Notes: generated by a model from the letters alone, not told the origin. A stretch of DNA of 64,000 nucleotides from Variovorax sp. Root318D1 (GCF_001424835.1 NZ_LMCQ01000025.1:1-64000); one strand, 5' to 3'; positions 1-8,167 are shown, counted from the first letter of the stretch. Numbers and translations are program-made.

Positions 1-174
1 ACCGGCGCGATCGAGCTGCCTGCGGACAAGGAAATGGTCATGCCTGGCGACAACGTCAGCATCACCGTGAAGCTGATCAACCCGATCGCGATGGAAGAAG
101 GCCTCCGCTTCGCCATCCGTGAAGGCGGCCGTACCGTGGGTTCGGGCGTCGTGGCCAAGATCCTCGACATCTAA
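1..174 (+). CDS. tuf: Elongation factor Tu, C-terminal fragment
   Basis: The first 57 codons before the TAA at 172-174 encode the end of EF-Tu domain III, recognisable by MVMPGDNVSITVKL and the terminal stretch RFAIREGGRTVGSGVV. EF-Tu delivers aminoacyl-tRNA to the ribosome as a GTP complex. The gene begins outside the window, so its GTPase domain cannot be inspected. It sits 21 bases upstream of rpsJ in the same direction, the classical str/S10 junction, so rpsJ is probably co-transcribed with tuf. Identification is certain; which tuf copy it is cannot be told. Confidence 0.97.
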   Translation, partial: TGAIELPADKEMVMPGDNVSITVKLINPIAMEEGLRFAIREGGRTVGSGVVAKILDI

Positions 175-195
175 GCCGGACGCAAAGGAATCATC

Positions 196-510
196 ATGGC
201 TACCAAGCAAAAAATCCGCATCCGCCTGAAGGCGTTCGACTACAAGCTGATCGACCAGTCGGCAGCCGAAATCGTCGATACCGCCAAGCGCACCGGCGCG
301 ATCGTCAAGGGCCCCGTGCCCCTGCCGACCCGCATGAAGCGTTTCGACATCCTGCGTTCGCCGCACGTCAACAAGACGTCGCGCGACCAGCTCGAGATCC
401 GCACGCACCAGCGCCTGATGGACATCGTTGACCCCACCGACAAGACCGTGGACGCGCTGATGAAGCTCGACCTGCCAGCCGGCGTGGACGTCGAAATCAA
501 GCTGCAATAA
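196..510 (+). CDS. rpsJ: 30S ribosomal protein S10
   Basis: 104 residues, almost the same length as E. coli S10 (103). It carries the typical IRIRLKAFDYKLIDQS start and the loop GPVPLPTRMKRF that reaches into the 30S head; S10 also acts as NusE in antitermination complexes. An AAAGGAA ribosome-binding site precedes the ATG. In most bacteria rpsJ opens the S10 operon and is followed directly by rplC. Here a strong terminator begins 30 bases after the stop codon and two unrelated genes follow, so rpsJ appears to be transcribed with tuf and not with rplC. Confidence 0.98.
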   Translation: MATKQKIRIRLKAFDYKLIDQSAAEIVDTAKRTGAIVKGPVPLPTRMKRFDILRSPHVNKTSRDQLEIRTHQRLMDIVDPTDKTVDALMKLDLPAGVDVEIKLQ

Positions 511-540
511 ACATTGCGGCCTCGCGCCGCATCTTGTGAC

Positions 541-581
541 AAAGCCCGACTGCAGAAATGCAGGCGGGCTTTGTTTTTTGT
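541..581 (+). terminator. Rho-independent terminator after rpsJ
   Basis: An 8-bp stem AAAGCCCG/CGGGCTTT (541-548 with 565-572) is stacked on an inner 5-bp stem CTGCA/TGCAG (550-554 with 559-563) closed by a GAAA tetraloop. The tract TTTGTTTTTTG follows. This is a textbook intrinsic terminator placed 30 bases after the rpsJ stop, so it separates rpsJ from the rest of the S10 genes. Confidence 0.93.
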
Positions 582-664
582 CGCGCAGATGTGGCATCCT
601 CGCCGGCGGCGGCCTCTCCCACCATGGAGAGGCATCGGTCTGCGGACAACAGGGGCAGCACGGC

Positions 665-2260
665 ATGAGACAAAGCTTCTCTTTCGCGTCGGGTTTGATG
701 GCGTGCTTCGCGGTAGCGGCGCTGCTGGCCGGTTGCGGCGGTGGGGGCGGGGGAGGCGGCGGCGGTGGCCTTCCCTTCTTGCCGATGACACCAATCACGC
801 CGGGGACGGCGAACCAGGTGACGCTGAGCGGCACGGCCACCTATGAATTCGTTCCGAATCCGAACGGCACGCTGGTTTATGCCAGCGCCGCGTCCAGGCC
901 CGTGCGCGGCGCACCAGTGGAAGTGCTCGATGCGGCAACTTCCACGCAACTGGCGGCGGCGACCACCGACGACAACGGTGCCTACTCGGTGTCGGTCCCG
1001 GCCAATACAGCGATTGCGGTGCGCGTCAAGGCCCAGCTGGCCCGTAGCGGCCCGGGCGCCAGCTGGGATGTCACGGTGCGCGACAACACCCGCTCCGACG
1101 CGCTGTACACCATGCAGACCCCTGCTTTCTCGTCGGGTGCGGTGGCCATGGTTCGCGACATCCACGCGCCGTCGGGCTGGGGCGGATCGGGCTACACCGG
1201 TGAACGGGTGGCGGGGTCGTTTGCCGTACTCGACACGGTCTACACCGCCATGCAGAAGGTGACGTCGGTCGCGCCGGCCACCGTGTTTCCGGCGCTGCGC
1301 GTGTACTGGAGCGTCAACAATGCGCCGTCCACCGGCAGCGTTGCGGCGGGGCAGATCGGCACCACTTTCTTCGTCAACAGAAGCAGTGGCCGCGAAATCT
1401 ATGTGCTCGGGAAGGAAGATTCGGACACCGACGAATATGACAGTTCGGTGGTCGCACACGAGTGGGGGCATTACTACCAATCCGCCCTGAGCCGCGACGA
1501 CTCGATGGGCGGTGAGCATGGACAGAACGACCGGCTCGATCGCCGCCTCGCCTTCTCCGAAGGTTGGGGCAATGCATGGTCGGGCATTGCACTTGGGCGC
1601 CGAAATTATGTCGATTCGATTGGCCCGCAGCAGTCATTGCCCGGCGCCAACATCGATCTCGCTGCCGGTGCCGCAACCACGCCGGGCTGGTACCGAGAAC
1701 CTTCGATCCAATCGATTTTCTGGAATCTCAACCAGCAGGTCGGCTTCAAGCCGATCCATGACACGCTGACCGGAAGTCAGTTCAGGACCGGAACTGCCGT
1801 CACGTCGATTCATCCTTTCGCGGTGGCCTTCAATGCGGCGGCACCGGCGAGCGCGGCATCGCTGGCCGCCCTGCTCGCCGGGCAAAACATCCAAGCTACC
1901 AACGATCCTTACGGCGGAGCGGAGACGAACGACGGCGGAATGCCGATCACGCTGCCGATGTACAGGCCCGCGACCGTTGGCGGCACCCCGACGCAGGCTT
2001 GCGTTTCCAATACGCAGGGTTCCGACAACAAGCTGGGCAGCTTTTTCTACCTTCGCTTCACCGCGCCTGCCAGCCGCAGCTACCAGATCGACGTCAACGG
2101 AGGGCCTGCCGGGTCCAACCCCGATTTCGACATTTTCAGGGGCGGGTTCATCGCGCGAGAAAGCAACGCAGTCAGCCTGCCGGCCGGCGAGTACGTTCTT
2201 GCCGTCTCGGACCTTAACAATTCCGGCGCGCTGACATGCTTCAACGTCTCGATCCAGTAA
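665..2260 (+). CDS. Putative zinc metallopeptidase lipoprotein
   Basis: 531 residues from the ATG at 665. That start was chosen because it opens a lipoprotein signal peptide ending in LLAGC (Cys24); the frame is open upstream but lacks such a signal. The Cys is followed by a run of about eleven glycines, probably a flexible tether to the membrane. Residues roughly 50-130 resemble a carboxypeptidase-regulatory-like beta-sandwich (APVEVLDAATSTQL, DDNGAYSVSVPA). A zinc motif HEWGH lies at 265-269, and SEGWGN supplies Glu299, thirty residues later, as a possible third ligand of the gluzincin pattern. The last 90 or so residues look like a pre-peptidase C-terminal domain (LPAGEYVLAVSDL). I infer a surface-anchored or periplasm-facing protease; the substrate is unknown. 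It sits between rpsJ and rplC, with the next gene 14 bases downstream and probably co-transcribed. Confidence 0.72.
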   Translation: MRQSFSFASGLMACFAVAALLAGCGGGGGGGGGGGLPFLPMTPITPGTANQVTLSGTATYEFVPNPNGTLVYASAASRPVRGAPVEVLDAATSTQLAAATTDDNGAYSVSVPANTAIAVRVKAQLARSGPGASWDVTVRDNTRSDALYTMQTPAFSSGAVAMVRDIHAPSGWGGSGYTGERVAGSFAVLDTVYTAMQKVTSVAPATVFPALRVYWSVNNAPSTGSVAAGQIGTTFFVNRSSGREIYVLGKEDSDTDEYDSSVVAHEWGHYYQSALSRDDSMGGEHGQNDRLDRRLAFSEGWGNAWSGIALGRRNYVDSIGPQQSLPGANIDLAAGAATTPGWYREPSIQSIFWNLNQQVGFKPIHDTLTGSQFRTGTAVTSIHPFAVAFNAAAPASAASLAALLAGQNIQATNDPYGGAETNDGGMPITLPMYRPATVGGTPTQACVSNTQGSDNKLGSFFYLRFTAPASRSYQIDVNGGPAGSNPDFDIFRGGFIARESNAVSLPAGEYVLAVSDLNNSGALTCFNVSIQ

Positions 2261-2274
2261 CAGGAAGGGCTGCC

Positions 2275-2817
2275 ATGAACATCCGCTCACGTTCGCTGAT
2301 GGGCATCGCATGCCTTGCGCTGGCCACGTTGTCGGCGTCCGCCGCGGCGGACGGCGATCCCGAGGGGCGCAGCGCCAAGCCCAGCCATTCGGCCGCGCAG
2401 CACCGGAACGCTCCCATGACCACGGCAGCGCAAAAGCCTGGAAGCTCCGGCGTCAAGCTCCGATACCGTCTCGACGCGGTGCCGCAGGTGGGCCGCGCGA
2501 CGCCCATCGTGCTGGAGTTCGACCGCGTGACCGAGTCGGACGGCGCCACGGTTCGCCTGAGTGCCGACCGTGGACTGACGCTCCAGGGCAACACCACGTT
2601 GACATTGCCAAAAGGCAAGCGAACCACGGCCACCGTGGTCGTGGTGAGCGATGGTGAAGGCCTGGCCTACCTCAATGTGTTCATCACCCAGGGCGGCGCC
2701 TCGAGCGCAATTTCCGTCCCCGTCCAGACCGGCACGGCGGCACCGGCCCTGAAATCCACAGGGGAAATAAAGCCCACGCCAGGCGGCGACAGCATCATCA
2801 CGATGCCGGTGAAGTAG
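2275..2817 (+). CDS. Small exported protein of unknown function
   Basis: 180 residues from the ATG at 2275, which has an AGGAAGG ribosome-binding site just upstream. An N-terminal signal peptide of about 25 residues (hydrophobic GIACLALATLSASAAA) is followed by a charged linker, then a compact beta-rich region of about 100 residues. The pattern RATPIVLEFDRV, RLSADRGLTL, TATVVVVSDGEGLAYLNVFI suggests an immunoglobulin-like or bacterial beta-sandwich fold. I do not recognise a named family. The gap to the metallopeptidase gene upstream is only 14 bases and the direction is the same, so the two may form a bicistronic unit. It could be a partner, inhibitor or substrate of the peptidase, but nothing in the sequence proves this. 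Confidence 0.65.
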   Translation: MNIRSRSLMGIACLALATLSASAAADGDPEGRSAKPSHSAAQHRNAPMTTAAQKPGSSGVKLRYRLDAVPQVGRATPIVLEFDRVTESDGATVRLSADRGLTLQGNTTLTLPKGKRTTATVVVVSDGEGLAYLNVFITQGGASSAISVPVQTGTAAPALKSTGEIKPTPGGDSIITMPVK

Positions 2818-2834
2818 GTAAAAACTGCACTTTT

Positions 2835-2855
2835 CGGGGGCGGAACACGCCCCCG
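2835..2855 (+). other. GC-rich hairpin upstream of the rplC promoter
   Basis: CGGGGGCG and CGCCCCCG (2835-2842 with 2848-2855) form an 8-bp stem around a GAACA loop, 17 bases after the stop of the small exported-protein gene. No T-tract follows, so it is not a classical intrinsic terminator. It could slow read-through or stabilise the 3' end of the preceding message. Confidence 0.45.
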
Positions 2856-2875
2856 GCCCCGCTTTGCAACGCTGC

Positions 2876-2905
2876 TTGCACGGCGCCCGCATCGCGGGCT
2901 ATAAT
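2876..2905 (+). promoter_or_regulatory. Sigma-70 type promoter for the rplC ribosomal operon
   Basis: TTGCAC at 2876-2881 and a perfect TATAAT at 2900-2905 are separated by 18 bases, close to the housekeeping consensus. Transcription would start near 2912, leaving a leader of about 150 bases before the rplC ATG at 3063. This supplies the promoter that the rplC-rpsQ block needs once it is cut off from rpsJ. Whether the leader carries an L4-type autoregulatory structure cannot be decided by eye. Confidence 0.85.
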
Positions 2906-3062
2906 CGCTGGCTCTGCCCTTGTTGCGTCCATATGGTTGCATGTGGTTGCCGTGGGGAGTGGAGATTTATCAACCTTCTTTCGCAGGCTGGGAAACCAGC
3001 CAAACGCTGTCGCCAATTGAAGTGGCAGCGGCGAAGGAAGCTTCCATTTTTGGAGAAAACAA

Positions 3063-3743
3063 ATGAGTCTGAGCAACTCCCTCGGGTTGCTGGGCCGCAA
3101 GGTGGGGATGATGCGTCTCTTCACCGATGACGGGGACGCAGTTCCTGTCACGGTGGTGGATGTGTCCAACAACCGTGTGACCCAGATCAAGTCGCAAGAG
3201 ACCGACGGCTACGTCGCACTGCAAGTGACGTTCGGTTCGCGCAAAGCATCGCGCGTGACCAAGCCGCAAGCCGGCCACCTCGCCAAGGCGGGTGTCGAAG
3301 CTGGTGAAATCATCCGCGAATTCCGCGTGACCGCCGACACCGCTGACCAGCACAAGGCTGGCGGCGTCATCGCCGCGAGCAGCGTGTTCTCGGTGGGCCA
3401 GAAGGTCGACGTGCAAGGCACCTCGATCGGCAAGGGCTTCGCCGGCACCATCAAGCGCCACAACATGAGCTCGCAGCGCGCGTCGCACGGTAACAGCCGT
3501 TCGCACAACGTTCCCGGCTCGATCGGCATGGCACAAGACCCCGGTCGCGTGTTCCCCGGCAAGCGCATGACGGGCCACCTCGGCGACGTCACCAAGACGA
3601 CGCAGAACCTCGATGTGTTCCGCATCGACGAAGCGCGTCAACTGTTGCTCATCAAGGGCGCGATCCCGGGCGCAAAGGGTGGCTTCGTCACCGTGCGTCC
3701 CGCCATCAAGGCCAAGCCGCAAGCGGCTGAAGGAGCGAAGTAA
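3063..3743 (+). CDS. rplC: 50S ribosomal protein L3
   Basis: 226 residues (E. coli 209). The N-terminal [17 protein letters not shown] and the loop around [18 protein letters not shown] are diagnostic for L3, an early-assembling 23S rRNA-binding protein whose long loop reaches the peptidyl transferase centre. A GGAG site lies 8 bases before the ATG. It is the first gene after the TATAAT promoter at 2900 and overlaps rplD by one base (TAATG), which implies translational coupling. In this window it opens the operon, a position usually held by rpsJ. Confidence 0.98.
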
Positions 3744-4363
3744 TGCAACTCGAACTCCTGAACGAACAAGGCCAGGCCGCGTCGAAGTACGACGCCCCCG
3801 AGACCGTGTTCGGCCGTGACTACAACGAAGACCTGGTTCACCAGATCGTCGTTGCATTCCAGGCCAACGCCCGCCAAGGCACGCGCGCCCAGAAGGACCG
3901 CGAGCAGGTCAAGCACTCGACCAAGAAGCCTTTCAAGCAAAAGGGAACGGGCCGCGCCCGTGCCGGTATGACGTCCTCGCCGCTGTGGCGCGGGGGTGGC
4001 CGGATTTTCCCGAACATGCCTGACGAAAACTTCTCGCAGAAGATCAACAAGAAGATGTACCGCGCCGGCATGGCCGCCATCTTCTCGCAGCTCGCTCGCG
4101 AAGGCCGTCTGGCCGTGGTGGATTCGCTGACCGTGGATTCGCCCAAGACGAAGCCGCTGGCAGCCCGTTTCAAGGCAATGAATCTCGAGTCCGTGCTCGT
4201 GATCGCCGAAGAAGTCGACGAAAACCTGTACCTTGCCTCGCGCAATCTGGTCAACATCCTCGTGGTCGAACCCCGCTACGCCGATCCGGTGTCGCTGGTC
4301 CACTACAAGAAGGTGCTGGTCACCAAGGGTGCCGTCGACAAGCTCAAGGAGATGTTCGCATGA
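3743..4363 (+). CDS. rplD: 50S ribosomal protein L4
   Basis: 206 residues, with the conserved L4 segments [18 protein letters not shown] and [12 protein letters not shown] that line the exit tunnel. In Enterobacteria L4 also represses its own operon by acting on the S10 leader. Here the leader is a different sequence because the operon begins at rplC, so the control may differ. The start overlaps the rplC stop by one base and the stop overlaps the rplW start by four bases. Confidence 0.98.
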
Positions 4364-4695
4364 GCCGCGTGAACCCTACCGCCGCTGAACGTACGTTCGA
4401 AGAAGGCCGCCTGATGGCGGTGCTGGTCGCCCCGATCGTGTCCGAAAAGGCAACGATGGTCGGCGAGAAGTCGAACGCTGTCACTTTCAAGGTGCTGCAA
4501 GACGCCACCAAGCCCGAGATCAAGGCCGCTGTTGAACTGATGTTCAAGGTCGAAGTCCAGGGCGTGTCGGTGCTCAACACCAAGGGCAAGACCAAGCGCT
4601 TTGGCAAGTCCATCGGCCGCCGCGACAACGTTCGCAAGGCCTATGTGACCCTGAAGCCCGGTCAAGAGCTCAACCTCGTCGGGGAAGGCGCTTAA
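4360..4695 (+). CDS. rplW: 50S ribosomal protein L23
   Basis: 111 residues (E. coli 100). The extra length is at the N-terminus, before the conserved core that begins near [15 protein letters not shown]23 sits at the tunnel exit and is the docking site for trigger factor and SRP. The ATG at 4360 overlaps the rplD stop (ATGA). A second in-frame ATG at 4414 would give a protein starting MAVLVAP, closer to the usual length; the coupled upstream start is preferred but not proved. Confidence 0.95.
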
Positions 4696-4697
4696 TC

Positions 4698-5522
4698 ATG
4701 GCCGTCATCAAGATGAAACCCACTTCGCCGGGCCAACGCGGCGCGGTGAAGATTTCGCGGGACCACCTGTACAAGGGTGCCCCTCACGCACCGTTGCTCG
4801 AGCCGCAGTTCCAGGCTGCCGGTCGCAACAACAACGGTCACATCACGATTCGCCATCGCGGCGGTGGTCACAAGCATCACTATCGCGTTGTCGACTTCGT
4901 GCGCAACAAGGACGGCATTCCGGCCAAGGTCGAACGCATCGAATACGATCCGAACCGTACCGCCCACATTGCCCTGGTCTGCTACGCCGACGGCGAGCGC
5001 CGCTACATCATCGCCCCGCGCGGTCTTGAAGCCGGTGCAACGCTGCTGAGCGGTTCGGAAGCCCCGATCCGCGCCGGCAACACGCTGCCGATCCGCAACA
5101 TTCCGGTCGGCTCGACGATCCACTGCATCGAACTGCAACCCGGCAAGGGCGCGCAGATCGCGCGTTCGGCTGGTACGTCGGCCACGCTGCTGGCTCGCGA
5201 AGGCGTCTACGCCCAGGTCCGCATGCGTTCGGGTGAGGTGCGCCGCATCCACATCGAATGCCGCGCCACCATCGGTGAAGTCGCAAACGAAGAGCACAGC
5301 CTGCGCCAACTCGGCAAGGCCGGTGTGAAGCGTCACATGGGTATTCGCCCGACCGTTCGCGGTGTGGTGATGAACCCGGTCGACCACCCGCATGGTGGTG
5401 GCGAAGGCAAGACCGGCGAAGGCCGCCATCCTGTCGACCCATGGGGCAACCTGACCAAGGGCTACCGTACCCGTAACAACAAGCGCACGCAGGTCTTCAT
5501 CGTGTCGCGCCGCAAGAAGTAA
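4698..5522 (+). CDS. rplB: 50S ribosomal protein L2
   Basis: 274 residues, matching E. coli L2 (273). The hallmark MNPVDHPHGGGEG motif is present near the C-terminus and includes the conserved histidine near the peptidyl transferase centre. The N-terminal RHRGGGHKHHYRVVDF is also typical. The start lies two bases after the rplW stop. Confidence 0.98.
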   Translation: MAVIKMKPTSPGQRGAVKISRDHLYKGAPHAPLLEPQFQAAGRNNNGHITIRHRGGGHKHHYRVVDFVRNKDGIPAKVERIEYDPNRTAHIALVCYADGERRYIIAPRGLEAGATLLSGSEAPIRAGNTLPIRNIPVGSTIHCIELQPGKGAQIARSAGTSATLLAREGVYAQVRMRSGEVRRIHIECRATIGEVANEEHSLRQLGKAGVKRHMGIRPTVRGVVMNPVDHPHGGGEGKTGEGRHPVDPWGNLTKGYRTRNNKRTQVFIVSRRKK

Positions 5523-5532
5523 GGGATAGCAA

Positions 5533-5811
5533 ATGACTCGCTCTCTCAAAAAGGGTCCGTTTGTTGACCATCACCTCGTGGCCAAGGCCGACAAGGCTGT
5601 GACAACGAAGGACAAGAAGCCGATCAAGACCTGGTCGCGCCGCTCGATGGTTCTGCCCGAGTTCATCGGCCTGACCATTGCCGTGCACAACGGCAAGCAG
5701 CACGTGCCTGTCTACATTACCGATCAAATGGTCGGCCACAAGCTCGGCGAATTTGCGCTCACGCGCACGTTCAAGGGGCACCCCGCGGACAAGAAAGTCC
5801 AGAAGAAGTAA
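5533..5811 (+). CDS. rpsS: 30S ribosomal protein S19
   Basis: 92 residues, exactly the usual length. It shows MTRSLKKGPFVDHHL at the start and TWSRRSMVLPEFIGLTIAVH in the core. S19 pairs with S13 in the head of the small subunit. A gap of 10 bases separates it from rplB, and a weak AAGGGA site precedes the ATG. Confidence 0.98.
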   Translation: MTRSLKKGPFVDHHLVAKADKAVTTKDKKPIKTWSRRSMVLPEFIGLTIAVHNGKQHVPVYITDQMVGHKLGEFALTRTFKGHPADKKVQKK

Positions 5812-5820
5812 GGAACGACC

Positions 5821-6153
5821 ATGTCTGAAACACGTGCAGTCCTCCGCGGTGTCCGCCTCTCGGTCGACAAGGGCCGTCTGGTCGCTGACCTGATCCGCGG
5901 CAAGAAGGTTGATCAAGCGCTCAACGTTCTGCAATTCACGCAGAAAAAGGCCGCTGTGATCATCAAGAAGGTGCTCGAGTCGGCAATTGCCAACGCCGAG
6001 CACAACGATGGCGCCGATATCGACGAACTGAAGGTCAAGACCATCTACGTCGAACAGGGCGCAACGCTCAAGCGCTTCACCGCGCGAGCCAAGGGTCGCG
6101 GTAACCGCATCAGCAAGCCCACGTGCCATGTGTACGTGACGGTTGGCAACTAA
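5821..6153 (+). CDS. rplV: 50S ribosomal protein L22
   Basis: 110 residues, as in E. coli. The start VLRGVRLSVDKGRLVADLIRG and the long beta-hairpin near RFTARAKGRGNRISKPT, which lines the exit tunnel and can carry macrolide-resistance changes, are intact. It lies 9 bases after rpsS and 17 before rpsC. Confidence 0.98.
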   Translation: MSETRAVLRGVRLSVDKGRLVADLIRGKKVDQALNVLQFTQKKAAVIIKKVLESAIANAEHNDGADIDELKVKTIYVEQGATLKRFTARAKGRGNRISKPTCHVYVTVGN

Positions 6154-6170
6154 GAACGCCTGGAAGAAAT

Positions 6171-7097
6171 ATGGGACAGAAAATCCATCCGACCGGCTTC
6201 CGCCTTGCGGTTACCCGTAATTGGTCCAGCCGCTGGTACGCAAGCGACCGCGATTTCGCGGGCATGCTGGCCGAAGACATCAAGGTTCGCGAATACCTGA
6301 AGAAGAAGCTGAAGAACGCTTCGGTGTCGCGCGTCATGATCGAGCGTCCCGCCAAGAACGCACGCATCACGATCTACTCGGCTCGTCCGGGCGTCGTGAT
6401 CGGCAAGAAGGGCGAAGACATCGAGAACCTCAAGCGCGAACTGGGCAAGCAGCTCGGCGTGCCGGTGGCAGTGAACATCGAAGAAGTGCGCAAGCCCGAA
6501 ATCGATGCCCAGCTGATCGCCGACAGCATCACGCAGCAGCTCGAAAAGCGGATCATGTTCCGCCGCGCCATGAAGCGCGCCATGCAAAACGCCATGCGTC
6601 TGGGTGCCCAAGGCATCAAGATCATGTCGGCTGGCCGCCTGAACGGTATCGAAATCGCTCGTACCGAGTGGTATCGCGAAGGTCGCGTGCCCCTCCACAC
6701 GCTGCGCGCCGACATCGACTACGGCACCTCGGAAGCCAAGACCACGTACGGCGTCATCGGCGTCAAGGTCTGGGTCTACAAGGGCGACACGCTGGGTCGT
6801 AACGACCTGCCGGCCGTCGAAACGCCGCGTCCCGACGATGAGCGTCGTCCGCGTGGTCCGCGCCGCGATGGCCGCCCGGGTGGCGACCGTCCGGGTTCGG
6901 ACCGTCGTGGTCCCGGCCCGCGCGCCGGTGCCCGTGGTCCGATCGGTGGCAACACCGCCCCGGCCGACGGCAGCGACAAGCCCGCAGAAGCCACTGGCGC
7001 AGCTCCCGCTGCTCCGGGTGCAGACTCGAAACCCGCCGTTAAGCGCGTCCGCAAAGCCGCGCCAGCTGCAGCAGCTGACGGTGCCAAGACCGAGTGA
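6171..7097 (+). CDS. rpsC: 30S ribosomal protein S3 with long C-terminal extension
   Basis: 308 residues from the ATG at 6171 (MGQKIHPTGFRL), which is the true family start although the frame opens at 6123. The KH domain contains VVIGKKGEDIENLKREL. The ribosomal core ends near residue 230 (VYKGDTLGRND). Beyond it comes about 75 residues of low-complexity R/G/P then A/P/K sequence that E. coli S3 (233 residues) lacks. I know similar tails from Comamonadaceae S3 proteins; their role is not known to me, but basic disordered tails can bind RNA. Confidence 0.97.
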   Translation: MGQKIHPTGFRLAVTRNWSSRWYASDRDFAGMLAEDIKVREYLKKKLKNASVSRVMIERPAKNARITIYSARPGVVIGKKGEDIENLKRELGKQLGVPVAVNIEEVRKPEIDAQLIADSITQQLEKRIMFRRAMKRAMQNAMRLGAQGIKIMSAGRLNGIEIARTEWYREGRVPLHTLRADIDYGTSEAKTTYGVIGVKVWVYKGDTLGRNDLPAVETPRPDDERRPRGPRRDGRPGGDRPGSDRRGPGPRAGARGPIGGNTAPADGSDKPAEATGAAPAAPGADSKPAVKRVRKAAPAAAADGAKTE

Positions 7098-7125
7098 TCG
7101 GTCTTAGAACTACGGAGTATTAAAA

Positions 7126-7542
7126 ATGCTGCAACCTGCACGCAGAAAGTTCCGCAAGGAACAAAAGGGCCGCAACACCGGCGTCGCAACCCGGGGTAAC
7201 TCGGTTGCCTTCGGTGATTTCGGTCTCAAATGCACCGACCGCGGCCGCCTCACGGCGCGCCAGATCGAAGCCGCTCGCCGCGCGATTTCGCGTCACGTGA
7301 AGCGCGGTGGCCGTATCTGGATCCGCGTGTTCCCGGACAAGCCAATCTCTACCAAGCCCGCCGAAGTGCGGATGGGTAACGGTAAGGGCAACCCCGAGTA
7401 CTACGTCGCTGAAATCCAGCCTGGCAAGATCGTGTTCGAGATCGTCGGCGTGCCCGAAGAACTCGCCCGCGAAGCGTTCCGCCTGGCCGCCGCCAAGCTT
7501 CCGCTGCGCACGACGTTCGTCGCTCGCCAGCTCGGCGCCTGA
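7126..7542 (+). CDS. rplP: 50S ribosomal protein L16
   Basis: 138 residues (E. coli 136). [17 protein letters not shown] at the start and the central [15 protein letters not shown] loop are characteristic of L16, which helps position the A-site tRNA. It starts 28 bases after rpsC and is followed at 13 bases by rpmC. Confidence 0.98.
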
Positions 7543-7555
7543 GAGGAGAACATCC

Positions 7556-7807
7556 ATGGCAACACGTAAGAAAAAAGAAACCGCGGCTCCGGCCAAGGTG
7601 ACCAAGGCTGCAACCCTGCGCACGAAGGACGTCGCAGCGCTGCAAACCGAAGTCAAGGAACTGCAAAAGGCCCATTTCGGCCTGCGCATGCAGAAAGCCA
7701 CGCAACAGCTGTCGAACACCTCGACGCTGCGCGTGACGCGTCGCGACATCGCGCGCGCCAAGACCATTCTTGCTCAGAAGCAGCAAGAAACCCAAGCCGC
7801 CAAGTAA
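7556..7807 (+). CDS. rpmC: 50S ribosomal protein L29 with N-terminal extension
   Basis: 83 residues from the ATG at 7556, which has a GAGAGGAG site upstream. The L29 core, with LQTEVKELQKAHFGLRMQKA and RVTRRDIARAKTIL, covers the last 60 residues. The first 20 or so (MATRKKKETAAPAKVTK) are an extra lysine/alanine-rich leader absent from E. coli L29 (63 residues). The position between rplP and rpsQ is canonical. Confidence 0.95.
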   Translation: MATRKKKETAAPAKVTKAATLRTKDVAALQTEVKELQKAHFGLRMQKATQQLSNTSTLRVTRRDIARAKTILAQKQQETQAAK

Positions 7808-7816
7808 GGAGTGAAC

Positions 7817-8086
7817 ATGACGGAAGCTAAAAAATCCCTCAAGCGCACCTTGATCGGCAAGGTGGTCAGCGACAAGCGTGCCAAGACCGTGACCGTGCTG
7901 GTCGAGCGCCGTGTGAAGCACGAGCTCTACGGCAAGATCGTGGCCAAGACGAGCAAGTACCACGCCCATGACGAAAAGGGCGAGTACAAGCTGGGCGACA
8001 CCATCGAGATCACGGAAAGCCGTCCGATCTCGAAGACCAAGAACTGGGTCGTGACCCGTCTGGTCGAGAAGGCCGTGCTGGTCTGA
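7817..8086 (+). CDS. rpsQ: 30S ribosomal protein S17
   Basis: 89 residues (E. coli 84), with LIGKVVSDKRAKTVTVLVER and the KLGDTIEITESRPISKTK segment of this OB-fold 16S rRNA binder. The ATG at 7817 is preferred over the in-frame GTG at 7811, because AAGGAG (7806-7811) then has normal spacing. It is the last ribosomal gene of the block; the strong terminator at 8135 follows. Confidence 0.96.
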   Translation: MTEAKKSLKRTLIGKVVSDKRAKTVTVLVERRVKHELYGKIVAKTSKYHAHDEKGEYKLGDTIEITESRPISKTKNWVVTRLVEKAVLV

Positions 8087-8134
8087 TCACTGGTTGATCC
8101 CCCTCGGGAAGCCTCTTGAAGGCAGCCCAACCCG

Positions 8135-8167
8135 AAACGGCCCACAATGTGGGCCGTTTTTCTTTTT
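8135..8167 (+). terminator. Rho-independent terminator ending the ribosomal operon
   Basis: A perfect 11-bp stem AAACGGCCCAC/GTGGGCCGTTT (8135-8145 with 8149-8159) with an AAT loop runs into TTTTCTTTTT. It ends the rplC-rpsQ operon before the peroxiredoxin gene. Confidence 0.95.

Noticed and set aside
536..664. Longer N-terminus for the metallopeptidase
   Set aside because: It would include the rpsJ terminator sequence and hide the lipoprotein signal that starts at 665.
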